The translations under genes were made by a program, and so were the position numbers. 64,000 nucleotides of DNA from Desulfogranum mediterraneum DSM 13871 (GTDB taxonomy: Bacteria > Desulfobacterota > Desulfobulbia > Desulfobulbales > Desulfobulbaceae): NCBI RefSeq assembly GCF_000429965.1, contig NZ_AUCW01000007.1, positions 248,001 through 312,000 on the forward strand, read 5' to 3'. The notes under the pieces are model-generated. The model was given only the letters and a program-made list of their open reading frames with translations, was not told the origin of the DNA and searched no databases. Position 1 is the first letter of the stretch. Each line of letters begins with the position of its first letter. This document shows, in pieces, positions 18,711 to 27,481 of the stretch.

Positions 18711-18749
18711 GCCGGAGCCGGCCAGGCCCCTGTCCCGGCCGGCTCCGGC
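18711..18749 (+). terminator. Strong GC hairpin after the Cys-rich gene
   Basis: A perfect 13-bp stem, GCCGGAGCCGGCC (18711-18723) with its complement (18737-18749) and a 13-base loop. No T-run follows, so it may be a Rho-assisted terminator or an RNA-stability element rather than an intrinsic terminator. Confidence 0.45.
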
Positions 18750-18966
18750 CCCTCCCAGGGGTGCCGGCCATGACCGAATCCAGGCTCCCCACCTCTCATC
18801 GATAAAAAAAAGCTGGACAAAGCAAACCGTTCCTCTATCATCTGGGGGAGATGAAACGGAAGCTGGCCAAGGTCCCCCTGGGTGAGCCTCTGCCGGCCCC
18901 CCTGGCTGTAACCTGTCCCTTGAGTCGCTCCCTGCTCACTCAAACCACCACCCCAAGAGTCTCATC

Positions 18967-19161
18967 ATGGAAGAACGTATCGCCCAAGAACTGGTTGCCA
19001 TCCTCAAGGCCCAAGAGGTCTCGGACTATGACAATGCCTTTGAACGTGCCTTTGAGCTCACCAAGGCCTATGCCGGCTCGGCCAATGCCCAGCCCTCGGC
19101 CATCCCCTCGGTCTTTGAGAAGCTCTTTGAGCTCTTTGTAAGCGGCACCACCAAAGCCTGA
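18967..19161 (+). CDS. Small hypothetical protein (64 aa)
   Basis: A 64-residue acidic helical ORF ([18 protein letters not shown], then [10 protein letters not shown] and [11 protein letters not shown]). The composition and the clean position just before the DUF1538 genes suggest it is real, but the ribosome binding site is weak and I recognise no family. It has no Cys, signal peptide or membrane segment. Confidence 0.6.
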   Translation: MEERIAQELVAILKAQEVSDYDNAFERAFELTKAYAGSANAQPSAIPSVFEKLFELFVSGTTKA

Positions 19162-19223
19162 GCCATGCAGATGAATATCCGAACCAGGCCCCCCTGCTGT
19201 TCAGCTCAAGCTGGAGCTCGTCC

Positions 19224-19982
19224 ATGAACAGAAGCGGCCAACTCAGCGCCTTCATCCGTGCCGTCCTGAGCAGACAGTGGCAGGCCCTGGTCGATCTCCT
19301 ACCGATCATCGGGGTGGTCCTCTTCTTTCAGCTGCTGGTCTTCCGCCAGCCCCTGCCCCAGCTCGATCAGCTCCTCATCGGGGCCCTGTTTACGGTGGTC
19401 GGCCTCAGCCTCTTTACCCAGGGGTTGGAGTCGGGCCTCTTTCCCATGGGCGAGACCATGGCCCACCACCTGGCAGCCAAGGGCAGCCTCAGCGCCCTGC
19501 TCAGCTTTGCCTTTTTACTGGGCTTCACCACCACCATTGCCGAACCGGCGCTGATCGCGGTCAGCCGGGAGGCAGCCGAGATCGCGGCCCAGGGGCAGCT
19601 GATCGCCTCCGAGCCGGCAGTCCTGAACCGCTATGCCCTGGGCCTGCGGCTCTCCGTGGCCCTCTCCGTGGGCCTTGCCATCCTGGTGGGGGTGCTGCGC
19701 ATCCTCAAGGGCTGGCCCCTTCACTACCTGATCATCGGCGGTTACCTGCTGGTGATGCTGATGACCACCGTGGCCCCGAAAGAGATCATCGGCATCGCCT
19801 ATGACACCGGCGGGGTGACCACCTCCACCATCACCGTGCCTCTGGTGGCGGCCCTGGGGGTAGGCCTGGCCTCGATCATCAAGGGCCGCAATCCCCTGAC
19901 CGACGGCTTCGGCCTGATCGCCCTGGCCTCCCTGCTGCCCATGATCTTTGTCATGGCCTATGGCCTGCTGATCTTTTCCTGA
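19224..19982 (+). CDS. DUF1538 membrane protein, first subunit
   Basis: Integral membrane protein (252 residues, about seven hydrophobic segments) of the DUF1538 family. Marker motifs are [18 protein letters not shown], the Ser/Thr/Gly-rich [20 protein letters not shown], and [21 protein letters not shown] paired DUF1538 transporter (UmpAB in Halomonas) has been described as a Na+(K+)/H+ antiporter, which I recall but could not check. GGAG precedes the ATG. It is 8 bp from the second subunit, and both probably form one transporter. Confidence 0.85.
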   Translation: MNRSGQLSAFIRAVLSRQWQALVDLLPIIGVVLFFQLLVFRQPLPQLDQLLIGALFTVVGLSLFTQGLESGLFPMGETMAHHLAAKGSLSALLSFAFLLGFTTTIAEPALIAVSREAAEIAAQGQLIASEPAVLNRYALGLRLSVALSVGLAILVGVLRILKGWPLHYLIIGGYLLVMLMTTVAPKEIIGIAYDTGGVTTSTITVPLVAALGVGLASIIKGRNPLTDGFGLIALASLLPMIFVMAYGLLIFS

Positions 19983-19990
19983 GGACGCCC

Positions 19991-20788
19991 ATGGCCCTGC
20001 TCAACGAACTCTCCGCCAACCTGCTCTCCACCTGTCGTGACATCCTCCCCATCCTGGTGCTGATCTTCGGCTATCAGCTGCTGGTGGTCAAACAGCCCTT
20101 GCCCAATCTCAAGAAACTGGTCCCCGGGATCATCTATGTCATCCTCGGCCTGGCCCTGTTTCTGACCGGCCTGGAGATGGCCCTGTTCCCCCTTGGCGAG
20201 ATCATGGCCCGCCAGCTCTCCAGCCCCCGGCTCATCGCCGCCGGCGACACCCTGCCGGCTGTCAGCCACTGGTACCACTACCTCCAGGTCTACCTCTTTG
20301 CCGCCATGATCGGCTTTGCGACCACCATTGCCGAACCCTCCCTGCTGGCCGTGGCCATCAAGGCCAGGGAGGTTTCCGGCGGGACCATCAGCCCGAACAA
20401 ACTGCGGGTCACCGTGGCCCTGGGAGTCGCCGCAGGCATCAGCCTGGGGACCTTCCGGATCGTTTCCGGCACCCCGCTCACCCTCTACATCCTCTGCGGC
20501 TACCTCATGGTTACTGCCCAGACCTTTTTTGCCCCTAAAAGCATCATCCCCCTGGCCTATGACTCCGGGGGGGTGACCACCTCCACCGTGACCGTGCCCA
20601 TTGTCACGGCCCTGGGCCTGGGTCTGTCGGCGGCCATCCCCGGCCGCAACCCGGCTATCGACGGTTTTGGCCTGATCGCCTTTGCCAGCCTCTTTCCCAT
20701 CATTGCCGTGCTGGGCTACGGCCAGTATGCCCACTGGCTCAACAGCAGAACACCAAAACACAACCCAAGGAACGAGCATGGACTTTAA
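19991..20788 (+). CDS. DUF1538 membrane protein, second subunit
   Basis: Paralogue of the preceding protein (265 residues), with the same order of motifs: GFATTIAEPSLLAVAIKA, AYDSGGVTTSTVTVPIVTAL and PGRNPAIDGFGLIAFASLFP. The shared TTIAEP and GGVTTST blocks are in membrane segments and probably build the transport path. GAGGA precedes the ATG. Its 3' end overlaps the PII-like gene by 11 bp, so the three genes are translationally linked. Confidence 0.87.
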   Translation: MALLNELSANLLSTCRDILPILVLIFGYQLLVVKQPLPNLKKLVPGIIYVILGLALFLTGLEMALFPLGEIMARQLSSPRLIAAGDTLPAVSHWYHYLQVYLFAAMIGFATTIAEPSLLAVAIKAREVSGGTISPNKLRVTVALGVAAGISLGTFRIVSGTPLTLYILCGYLMVTAQTFFAPKSIIPLAYDSGGVTTSTVTVPIVTALGLGLSAAIPGRNPAIDGFGLIAFASLFPIIAVLGYGQYAHWLNSRTPKHNPRNEHGL

Positions 20789-21119
20789 GCTTATCATCAC
20801 CTCGGTCAAACAGGAGTATACCGATACGGTGGTGGATGCGGCCAAGGCCGCAGGCGCCACCGGCGCAACCATTATCCACGCCAGGGGCACAGGAATCCGG
20901 GAGGCAAAGACCTTTTTCGGCCTTTCCCTGGAGGCCCAGACCGACATCATCCTCTTTCTCACCGCCCAGAGCTGCGTGAGCAAGATCCTAGCGGCCATCA
21001 ACCGGGCAGGAGAGTTCCACAAACCAGGCACAGGCATCGCCTTTGTCCTGCCGGTGGAACAGACCATCGGCCTGGAGAGTCAGATGGAACGGTTCGAGGA
21101 GGAACAACAGAGCCACTGA
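20778..21119 (+). CDS. PII-like (GlnB-family) signalling protein
   Basis: A 113-residue protein of the PII superfamily fold. Visible are the strand-helix start LIITSVKQEYTDTVVDAAKAAGATGATIIHARGTG (in two parts: LIITSVKQEYTDTVVDAAK, then AGATGATIIHARGTGIRE), a short T-loop-like region FFGLSLEAQTDII, and GEFHKPGTGIAFVLPVEQTIGL near the C-terminus. The GlnB uridylylation Tyr context is missing, so this is a PII-like protein rather than GlnB/GlnK. The start is ATG with AAGGA before it. Linkage to a membrane transporter matches the GlnK-AmtB arrangement and suggests it gates the DUF1538 complex (inference). Confidence 0.85.
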   Translation: MDFKLIITSVKQEYTDTVVDAAKAAGATGATIIHARGTGIREAKTFFGLSLEAQTDIILFLTAQSCVSKILAAINRAGEFHKPGTGIAFVLPVEQTIGLESQMERFEEEQQSH

Positions 21120-21121
21120 GC

Positions 21122-21146
21122 CTGCTCCCCTGAAAAAGGGGAGCAG
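21122..21146 (+). terminator. Hairpin after the PII-like gene
   Basis: CTGCTCCCC (21122-21130) pairs with GGGGAGCAG (21138-21146) around a TGAAAAA loop, 2 bp after the stop codon. There is no T-run, so it is a weak terminator candidate. Confidence 0.5.
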
Positions 21147-21255
21147 TGAACAGGGGAGAGCAGCCATGCGGGGGAACGGGAGGGGAGCTGGGCAGACCCT
21201 CCGCTCCATTGCCGGGCGGAAGGCACGGCGAGGTGTTTTTTTTGGGGGAGGAGAG

Positions 21256-22512
21256 TCAGGAAGCCTTACGAATCGAAACCTCCCTGTTGGGCAGTACCAG
21301 GTGGAGAAAGACCCCGACCAGGGCTGAGAGGCCGATCCCCTGCACCATGAAGCCCTTGAAACCCAGGGCCATGTCACCGATGCCGAAGACCAGGATCAGG
21401 CTGACGATCACCAGGTTGCGGGGCTGGACCAGATCCACCGCCTCACGGATCAGGGTGTTCATGCCGATGGCGGCAATGGTACCAAAGAGCAGGGTCATGA
21501 TCCCGCCCATGACCGGGGTGGGGATGGTGCCCAAAAGCGCGCCCAGGGTGCCGGAGAAGGAGAGGACAATGGCCACAGCCGCGGCCCAGGTCATCACCGC
21601 CGGGTTAAAGGCACGGGTCAGGGTCACGGCTCCGGTCACCTCGGAATAGGTGGTGTTGGGAGGCCCGCCCAGCATGGCGGCCAGGGAGGTGGCGACCCCA
21701 TCGCCCATCAGGGTCCGATGAAGCCCTGGTTTTTCCAGAAAATTCTTGCCTGTGACATTACTGATGGCCAGCATGTCGCCGATATGCTCAATGGCCGGGG
21801 CAATGGCCACCGGGACAATAAAGAAAACCGCCTGCCAGTTCCACTGGGGAAAGACAAAGGAGGGAACCGCAAACAGCGGCGCCTCCAGGACAGGGGCAAA
21901 GTTCACCATCCCCAGGGGCAGGGCAACCAGGTAGCCGGCGCAGATGCCCAGGAGAATCGAGATCAGGCGGATCATGCCCTTGCCCGTGAGCACGGCAATG
22001 ATCGTTACCAGCAGCGAGACCATGGCCACGCCCAGGGCCTGTCCCTGGGGGAAGAGGACGGCCGCGCCGTCACCGGTCTTTCCCAGGGCCATGAACACCG
22101 CCACAGGGGCCAGGTTCAAGCCGATGACCATGATCACCGGCCCCACCACCACCGGCGGCAGGACCCGCTTGACGATCCCTCTGCCCCGGAAACGGATGAG
22201 CAGGGCGAGCAGCATGTAGACTATCCCGGCGGCCAGGAGGCCGCTCATGGTGCCGGCAATGCCCCAGGTCTGCACCCCATAGATGATCGGGGCGATAAAG
22301 GCAAAGGAGGAGGCCAGGAAGATAGGCACCTGCCGCTTGGTGATCAGCTGAAAGAGCAGGGTCCCTGCACCGGCGGTAAAGAGGGCCACGTTGGGGTTCA
22401 AGCCGGTCAATATCGGCACCAGGACCAGGGCCCCAAAGGCCACAAACAACATCTGCAGGCCAACCAGCACCTGCTTGGCACATCCCATGGCTTCTTTCTC
22501 AATGGCGGTCAT
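21256..22512 (-). CDS. uraA: Uracil/xanthine permease (UraA family)
   Basis: Proton-coupled nucleobase transporter of the NCS2/NAT family, about 14 membrane segments. Motifs include LGLQMLFVAFGALVLVPILTGL (as VGLQMLFVAFGALVLVP), FFIVPVAIAPAIEHIGDML with the functional Glu-His, NTTYSEVTGAVTLTRAFN and GGIMTLLFGTIAAIGMNTL. The ATG at 22512 is chosen because GAGG stands six bases upstream; an ATG at 22524 is also possible. It is directly downstream of upp on the same strand, as in many bacteria, so the pair salvages external uracil. Confidence 0.94.
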   Translation of the reverse strand: MTAIEKEAMGCAKQVLVGLQMLFVAFGALVLVPILTGLNPNVALFTAGAGTLLFQLITKRQVPIFLASSFAFIAPIIYGVQTWGIAGTMSGLLAAGIVYMLLALLIRFRGRGIVKRVLPPVVVGPVIMVIGLNLAPVAVFMALGKTGDGAAVLFPQGQALGVAMVSLLVTIIAVLTGKGMIRLISILLGICAGYLVALPLGMVNFAPVLEAPLFAVPSFVFPQWNWQAVFFIVPVAIAPAIEHIGDMLAISNVTGKNFLEKPGLHRTLMGDGVATSLAAMLGGPPNTTYSEVTGAVTLTRAFNPAVMTWAAAVAIVLSFSGTLGALLGTIPTPVMGGIMTLLFGTIAAIGMNTLIREAVDLVQPRNLVIVSLILVFGIGDMALGFKGFMVQGIGLSALVGVFLHLVLPNREVSIRKAS

Positions 22513-22620
22513 ACGTTTCCTCATATCTCCTTAAATTATGGCTCTGCCGACACTGCCTGCCGTCAAGCCGGCGCCCCTACAAGGTCTTCCGGGGGCCCTC
22601 CCCCCTGACTGTTCTGACTG

Positions 22621-23247
22621 TTATTTGGTGCCGAACAACTTATCTCCGGCATCACCCAGGCCAGGGATAATATAGCCGTTATCATCCAGCCGACGGTCAA
22701 CACCGGCCACATAGATATCCACATCCGGATGGGCTGCCTCCAGCTTGGCGATTCCTTCGGGGGCTGCCACCAGGAAGATCCCGATGATCTCCTTGCAGCC
22801 GGCCTCTTTCAACATGTCGATGGTGGCGATCAAGGTGCCTCCGGTGGCCAGCATGGGGTCGATGATCATGGCCTTGCGCTGATCAATATCCTGGACCAGT
22901 TTTTCAAAGTAGGTCACCGGCTGGAGGGTCTCTTCATCGCGGTAGAGGCCGACCACCGAGACCTTGGCGTTGGGTACGGCCTTGAGCACGCCGTCCATCA
23001 TCCCCAGGCCGGCCCGGAGGATGGGGACGATGGTAATCTTCTTGCCCTTGATCCGGTCCACCTCCACGCTCCCGGACCAGCACTCGATGGCTACCTGCTC
23101 GGCAGGCAGATCCCTGGTTGCCTCGTAGGTCAGGAGCATCCCCACCTCTGAGGCGAGCTCTCGAAAATCTTTGGTGGAGATATTTTTTTCCCGTAAATGT
23201 CCAAGCTTATGACGTACCAAGGGGTGGGTGATCTCATGAACGGCCAT
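22621..23247 (-). CDS. upp: Uracil phosphoribosyltransferase
   Basis: Joins uracil and PRPP to give UMP. The 208-residue protein has the family blocks [33 protein letters not shown], the PRPP-binding loop [18 protein letters not shown], and the C-terminal [14 protein letters not shown] uracil-binding motif. The ATG at 23247 follows AAGGAGCCGCCC. It is upstream of uraA on the same strand and likely in one operon. Confidence 0.98.
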   Translation of the reverse strand: MAVHEITHPLVRHKLGHLREKNISTKDFRELASEVGMLLTYEATRDLPAEQVAIECWSGSVEVDRIKGKKITIVPILRAGLGMMDGVLKAVPNAKVSVVGLYRDEETLQPVTYFEKLVQDIDQRKAMIIDPMLATGGTLIATIDMLKEAGCKEIIGIFLVAAPEGIAKLEAAHPDVDIYVAGVDRRLDDNGYIIPGLGDAGDKLFGTK

Positions 23248-23282
23248 GGGCGGCTCCTTCTCTGGCTAAAGTAACAGGGTAT

Positions 23283-23413
23283 CTTGAATAATCAGGTATT
23301 GTGTTCACGATCAAGACATGCGAAAAAAAATGACCGCAGCTCTATAAACGATACTCCGAGAATATTTTTTTTAAGCATAACGCAGAGATTGGGCAAAAGA
23401 ACAACTCTTCAGG
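23283..23413 (+). repeat. Dispersed ~130-bp repeat, copy 1 (diverged)
   Basis: Begins CTTGAATAATCAGG and includes GATCAAGAC, GATACTCCGAGAATA and AACGCAGAGATTGGGC. It aligns in order with the copies at 55920, 59757 and 61468. This is the most diverged of the four and its inverted ends are imperfect. It fills part of the 446-bp gap between upp and the ABC gene, where I see no other feature apart from AT-rich stretches. Confidence 0.65.
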
Positions 23414-23693
23414 GTGACCAACGGTGATGCGTGTCTCGATGGTGAATATATAGGTGGTGTGTTTGTAGCATGGAACAGGGGATCTATCCAGACCAAAAAC
23501 AGACCCAATTAACCGTTTTTTCACCATCCTTACCGCCCTCCCCACACCTTTGACTGTCATATTGACTCCTTGGCCCTTCCCGAAGCGGCATGATCTTCGC
23601 CAAAGAATCAGCTTGCAATTCCAGCCCTTACCTGGGAGAATTCAACCACACCGGTTTTCCTCCAGGCCCCCTCTGCCCCAGACCACCGTTGCC

Positions 23694-26270
23694 ATGCGCC
23701 CATCTTCCTCTGCCCAGTCCGTCAAGATCACCAAACGACCGCTGTTCTACTGGATCCTCCGGCGTCACAGGAGCCTGCAGGGTGTCCTCTTGGTGATCAT
23801 CGCAGCCAGTCTCTTTTTCCGGGTCTTTCCCCTGGAGATGCAGAAGCGCATCATCAACCAGGCCATCTCCTTAAAGAAGATTGAACTCCTCTACCTCTAC
23901 TGCGGCCTCTACATGGGCTCGGTCCTGCTGGCCGGTCTGAGTAAATATGCCATCAACACCCTCCAGACCCTGATCGGTCAGAAGATCCTGGTGGAGATGC
24001 GCCAGGAGCTCTACCATCATATCCTCCAGTTGCCTCTCCAGTTCTACCGGAAGATGCAGCCCGGCACCGTGGTCTCGGCCATGACCGCAGAACTCAACGC
24101 CATCGGGCTCTTCCTGGGCGGTGCCCTGACCATTCCCCTGACCAGCATCCTCAGCTTTGCGGTCTTTCTGGGCTTCATGTTTCACCTCAGCCCCCTGCTG
24201 GCCGTGCTCTCGGTGACGATCTACCCCTTTGAGCTGATCGTGATCCCCCTGCTCCAGAAGCGCTACAACCACTACAACAGGAAACGGATCCTCACCACCA
24301 GGGCCATGTCCAACGTGGTCAACGAGGCCATCTCCGGCCTCCACGAGATCCATGCCAACGGCAGCTACCACCTGGAAGAGCGACGGATGGCCAAGCTGGT
24401 CCACAACCTCTACCGCCAGCTCAACGGCCTGTTCATCGTCAAGTACGGGATCAAGTTTGCCAACAACCTCTTCCAGTCCATCGGCCCCTTTATCCTCTTT
24501 CTGGTCGGCGGCTACCTGGCCATCCACGGCCAGTTTACCCTGGGTGCCCTGGTGGCCTTTCTCTCGGCCTACGAGAAGGTTTATGATCCCTGGAAAGAGA
24601 TGCTGGAATACTACCAGTCCTACCAGGACAGCAGGGTCCGCTACAGCCAGATCATGTCCATCTTTGACCATGAGATCGAGCACCCCATGCTTCCCGAGGG
24701 CCGGGCGCCCCTGGATTTCAGCGGCAGGATCGAGTTGAAGAATGCCGGCTTCTCGGTGGAGAGCGGCCTCAAGCTGCTCAACGACATCAGCCTGGCCATC
24801 AAAGCCAACGAACAGGTGGCCCTGGTGGGTTTCTCCGGTTCCGGTAAATCCACCCTGGCCCTGCTCATTGCCCAACTCTACAGCGTCAACCATGGCCTGA
24901 TCCTCTTGGACGACCTGGACATCACCACCCTGAGCAAGTCGGATATCAGCAAAAATATCACCATGATCGCCCAGCGACCTTTCATCTTCACCGGCACCAT
25001 CCGGGAGAACCTGCTCTATGGAGCCCAGGCCGGGGAGAGCGAGGGGGAACCGGTTCCGGAGCGCAGGCAGCTGCTGGAGGCCGTCCGTGACGTGGGCCTG
25101 AGCGAGGATATCGTTCGCTTTGGCCTGAACACCGTTATCCCGGAAGAGCGCGTTGCCCCCCTGAGAAACCAGCTGCTGCGGATGCGACAGATCATCAACG
25201 CAGAGCTGAGGGAGTCCTTCTCCAAGGTGGTCGAACCCTACGATATCAACACCTTTCTGACCTACTCCAGCCTGCGGGACAACCTGATCTTCGGTGAAAG
25301 CCTCAACCACAGCTACGCCATAGAGCGGCTGGCCGCCAATCAACCATACCGCCGCTTTCTCAGCGAACATCAGCTGGAGCAGCCCCTGCTGGAACTGGGC
25401 TTCAGGATCGCCCAGGCCACCGTAGAGATGCTCAGGGATCTGGGTGACGATGACTTCTTTTTCCAGGGCAGCCCCATGGAGCCCGCCGACCTGGAAGGGT
25501 ATCAGGAGTTGCTGATCGCAGCCAAGGACGCCGTGCCCCAGAAAAAAGGGGACCAGAACCGCCTGCTTGAGCTGGCCTTCCGCTATATCCCGGCCCGCCA
25601 TAAGATCACCTCCATCAGTCAGGACCTGAAAGATGCCATCCTGGCCGCCAGACACGCTTTTCTCCGGGATATCATCGGCCTGGATATGGAGGCCTGTGTG
25701 CAGTCCACCCGCTCCCTGATGGAGCAGGGCACCATCATCCCCCTGCCCCACTATGAGCAGCTGCGCGACTTTATCGCCTACTGCCCTTCGGAGTACCTCT
25801 ACAGCCACTCCCTCAGAGACAACATCCTCTTTGGCGCGCCCAAGGGACAGCTGCGTGATCATCAGCACCTGCTTGACCTGGCCACCCAGGCCTTTGAGCG
25901 CGAGGGGCTGCTCGACGAGATCCTTGACATCGGCCTGGACTTTGAGGTAGGCAGCCAGGGGGACCGCCTCTCGGGAGGCCAGAAGCAGAAGCTGGCCATT
26001 GCCAGGGCCTTTTTAAAGCAGTCCAACCTGCTGATCCTGGATGAGGCCACCGCCAGCCTGGACAACACCTCCCAGGCCCGGATCCAGCGCATCCTGGAAG
26101 AGCGCTTCCGCAACAAGAAGACCATCATCTCGGTCATCCATCGGTTGGACCTCACCCCCGGGTACGACCGGATATTCGTCCTCAAGGCCGGCTCCCTCAT
26201 CGAACAGGGGACCTACGAAGAACTGATGAACCTACGAGGAGCCTTTTATGAGCTCACCCAAGCACACTGA
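23694..26270 (+). CDS. ABC exporter with insertion-split ATPase domain
   Basis: A fused permease-ATPase of 858 residues from ATG 23694 (an upstream in-frame start at 23550 would add a Pro-rich, unlikely leader). The N-terminal 300 residues form a six-helix type exporter domain. Walker A GFSGSGKST is at 379-387, the Q-loop Gln at 427 (MIAQRPFIFTGTIRENLLYG), the signature LSGGQKQK from 759 and Walker B LLILDEAT with Glu at 784. Walker A and signature are 370 residues apart instead of the usual 100. The extra ~270 residues contain two more post-Q-loop motifs, SLRDNLIFG (526-534) and SLRDNILFG (706-714). A single ATP site is expected per chain. It overlaps the next gene by 23 bp. The substrate is unknown. 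Confidence 0.88.
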   Translation: MRPSSSAQSVKITKRPLFYWILRRHRSLQGVLLVIIAASLFFRVFPLEMQKRIINQAISLKKIELLYLYCGLYMGSVLLAGLSKYAINTLQTLIGQKILVEMRQELYHHILQLPLQFYRKMQPGTVVSAMTAELNAIGLFLGGALTIPLTSILSFAVFLGFMFHLSPLLAVLSVTIYPFELIVIPLLQKRYNHYNRKRILTTRAMSNVVNEAISGLHEIHANGSYHLEERRMAKLVHNLYRQLNGLFIVKYGIKFANNLFQSIGPFILFLVGGYLAIHGQFTLGALVAFLSAYEKVYDPWKEMLEYYQSYQDSRVRYSQIMSIFDHEIEHPMLPEGRAPLDFSGRIELKNAGFSVESGLKLLNDISLAIKANEQVALVGFSGSGKSTLALLIAQLYSVNHGLILLDDLDITTLSKSDISKNITMIAQRPFIFTGTIRENLLYGAQAGESEGEPVPERRQLLEAVRDVGLSEDIVRFGLNTVIPEERVAPLRNQLLRMRQIINAELRESFSKVVEPYDINTFLTYSSLRDNLIFGESLNHSYAIERLAANQPYRRFLSEHQLEQPLLELGFRIAQATVEMLRDLGDDDFFFQGSPMEPADLEGYQELLIAAKDAVPQKKGDQNRLLELAFRYIPARHKITSISQDLKDAILAARHAFLRDIIGLDMEACVQSTRSLMEQGTIIPLPHYEQLRDFIAYCPSEYLYSHSLRDNILFGAPKGQLRDHQHLLDLATQAFEREGLLDEILDIGLDFEVGSQGDRLSGGQKQKLAIARAFLKQSNLLILDEATASLDNTSQARIQRILEERFRNKKTIISVIHRLDLTPGYDRIFVLKAGSLIEQGTYEELMNLRGAFYELTQAH

Positions 26271-26790
26271 TAATCCCTCCGGCCCTGGCCATTGCCGGAT
26301 CCAGGAGGCCCTGGCCCAACTCCAGCAGCTGCCCCTGTTTCGGGAGACCCCACTTGAAATCCTCAAGCTCTATGCCTACCTTTGTACACAGGAACACTAT
26401 GGTCCGGGCGAGTCCATCCTCTGCCAGGGGCAAGCAGCTGAAAGAATGTACCTCATCACCGCAGGATCCGTAACCATCTGCACCGAACATCAGGGCAAGC
26501 ACTACCTTGTTCAACAGTTATCAGCCACGGAACTCAACTATTTCGGCGAGTTGGCCCTGTTAGCCAAGTTTGAGTGGTTTTTCTCGGCCTGGGCCGACAG
26601 CGAGGTGACCCTGTTGAGTATGTCCAGGGAGGCCTTTCAAAAGGTCCTGGAGCGCTTTCCCCATATCTACAGCAAGGCCGTGGAAAAGATAGTCACCCTC
26701 CGCATCGACCGCTTGGTGGACCAGACCCACCAACTCCTGGATCGGCCGAACCAGAATCCCCTGGAGGAGTGCCCCCATGGTCAACGCTAA
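26248..26790 (+). CDS. Cyclic-nucleotide-binding domain protein (no DNA-binding domain)
   Basis: A 180-residue protein with a Crp/cNMP-type beta-barrel: GESILCQGQAAERMYLITAGSVTI, then YFGELALLAKFEWFFSAWA at the phosphate-binding position. The usual GExALL-x-xxxRxAS sequence is partly kept (GELALLAK) but the Arg that binds the cyclic phosphate is not evident, so ligand binding is uncertain. No helix-turn-helix follows, so it is not a transcription factor. It starts inside the ABC gene, implying coupled translation and a role in that transporter complex (inference). Confidence 0.82.
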   Translation: MSSPKHTDNPSGPGHCRIQEALAQLQQLPLFRETPLEILKLYAYLCTQEHYGPGESILCQGQAAERMYLITAGSVTICTEHQGKHYLVQQLSATELNYFGELALLAKFEWFFSAWADSEVTLLSMSREAFQKVLERFPHIYSKAVEKIVTLRIDRLVDQTHQLLDRPNQNPLEECPHGQR

Positions 26791-27421
26791 CCAGATTCAG
26801 CCACCAGCTTCGTCCCACTGCTCACACCAGAGGTCCATCGGTATGTACTCCCTGCTCGCCCTGTTCTTCGCCCTCCTGCTCAGCTGCTCCACGACCCCGC
26901 TCTCCGCCACCGTCCTCGTCCCCAAGGAGATCGGCGGTTTCAGACTGGGCACCTCCATAGATGACTATGAGTTAACCAGCTATCGTAACTTTCTCAAACA
27001 GGTGGTGGTGGAAGACATCGGCGGCTTTCGCAAGGGGATCATCGAGTACGGAGTCTGCGAGCGGCCGGGAAAGATTGTCCGGATCAAGTTGAAATATGCC
27101 GACTCCAGTGAAGGCTTTTACCGGGAACTGCTGAAGCGTTATAAAAAACAGCTGGGCGAGCCGAGCCGTTATACCGGAGATGCCTTTGGCATCCTCAAGG
27201 CCTGGAAATGGCACTTTATCGATCAGAACGGCGAGCGGGTCTCCCTGACCCTGCAGTACAACCAGAAAAACCTGGACGAGAGCCTGGGCAGCGTGGTCAA
27301 GCTGGCCATGCCTGAACGGATCATCGCGGAACGCAAATGCTTCAACAGGATCTGTGCCACCAGAGAACCGCTCCCCCCGACGCCAAAGGGGCAGCTCTGG
27401 GAAGAGATGATCCCTCGCTAG
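26777..27421 (+). CDS. Putative lipoprotein of the ABC cassette
   Basis: A 214-residue secreted protein. The ATG at 26777 has GGAGGAG six bases before it and overlaps the previous gene by 14 bp. The hydrophobic stretch YSLLALFFALLLSC ends in Cys 37, a good lipobox; an ATG at 26843 would give a shorter signal with the same Cys. The mature part has the motif EIGGFRLGTSIDDYEL and a basic central helix (RELLKRYKKQLGEPSRY). I do not recognise a family. Its position suggests a periplasmic partner of the exporter. Confidence 0.78.
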   Translation: MVNANQIQPPASSHCSHQRSIGMYSLLALFFALLLSCSTTPLSATVLVPKEIGGFRLGTSIDDYELTSYRNFLKQVVVEDIGGFRKGIIEYGVCERPGKIVRIKLKYADSSEGFYRELLKRYKKQLGEPSRYTGDAFGILKAWKWHFIDQNGERVSLTLQYNQKNLDESLGSVVKLAMPERIIAERKCFNRICATREPLPPTPKGQLWEEMIPR

Positions 27422-27481
27422 TCCCGACTCCAGCAGCTTCCATGCGCCTTGCCGACTCGTTCCCAAGCCTCTGCAGCCCCG

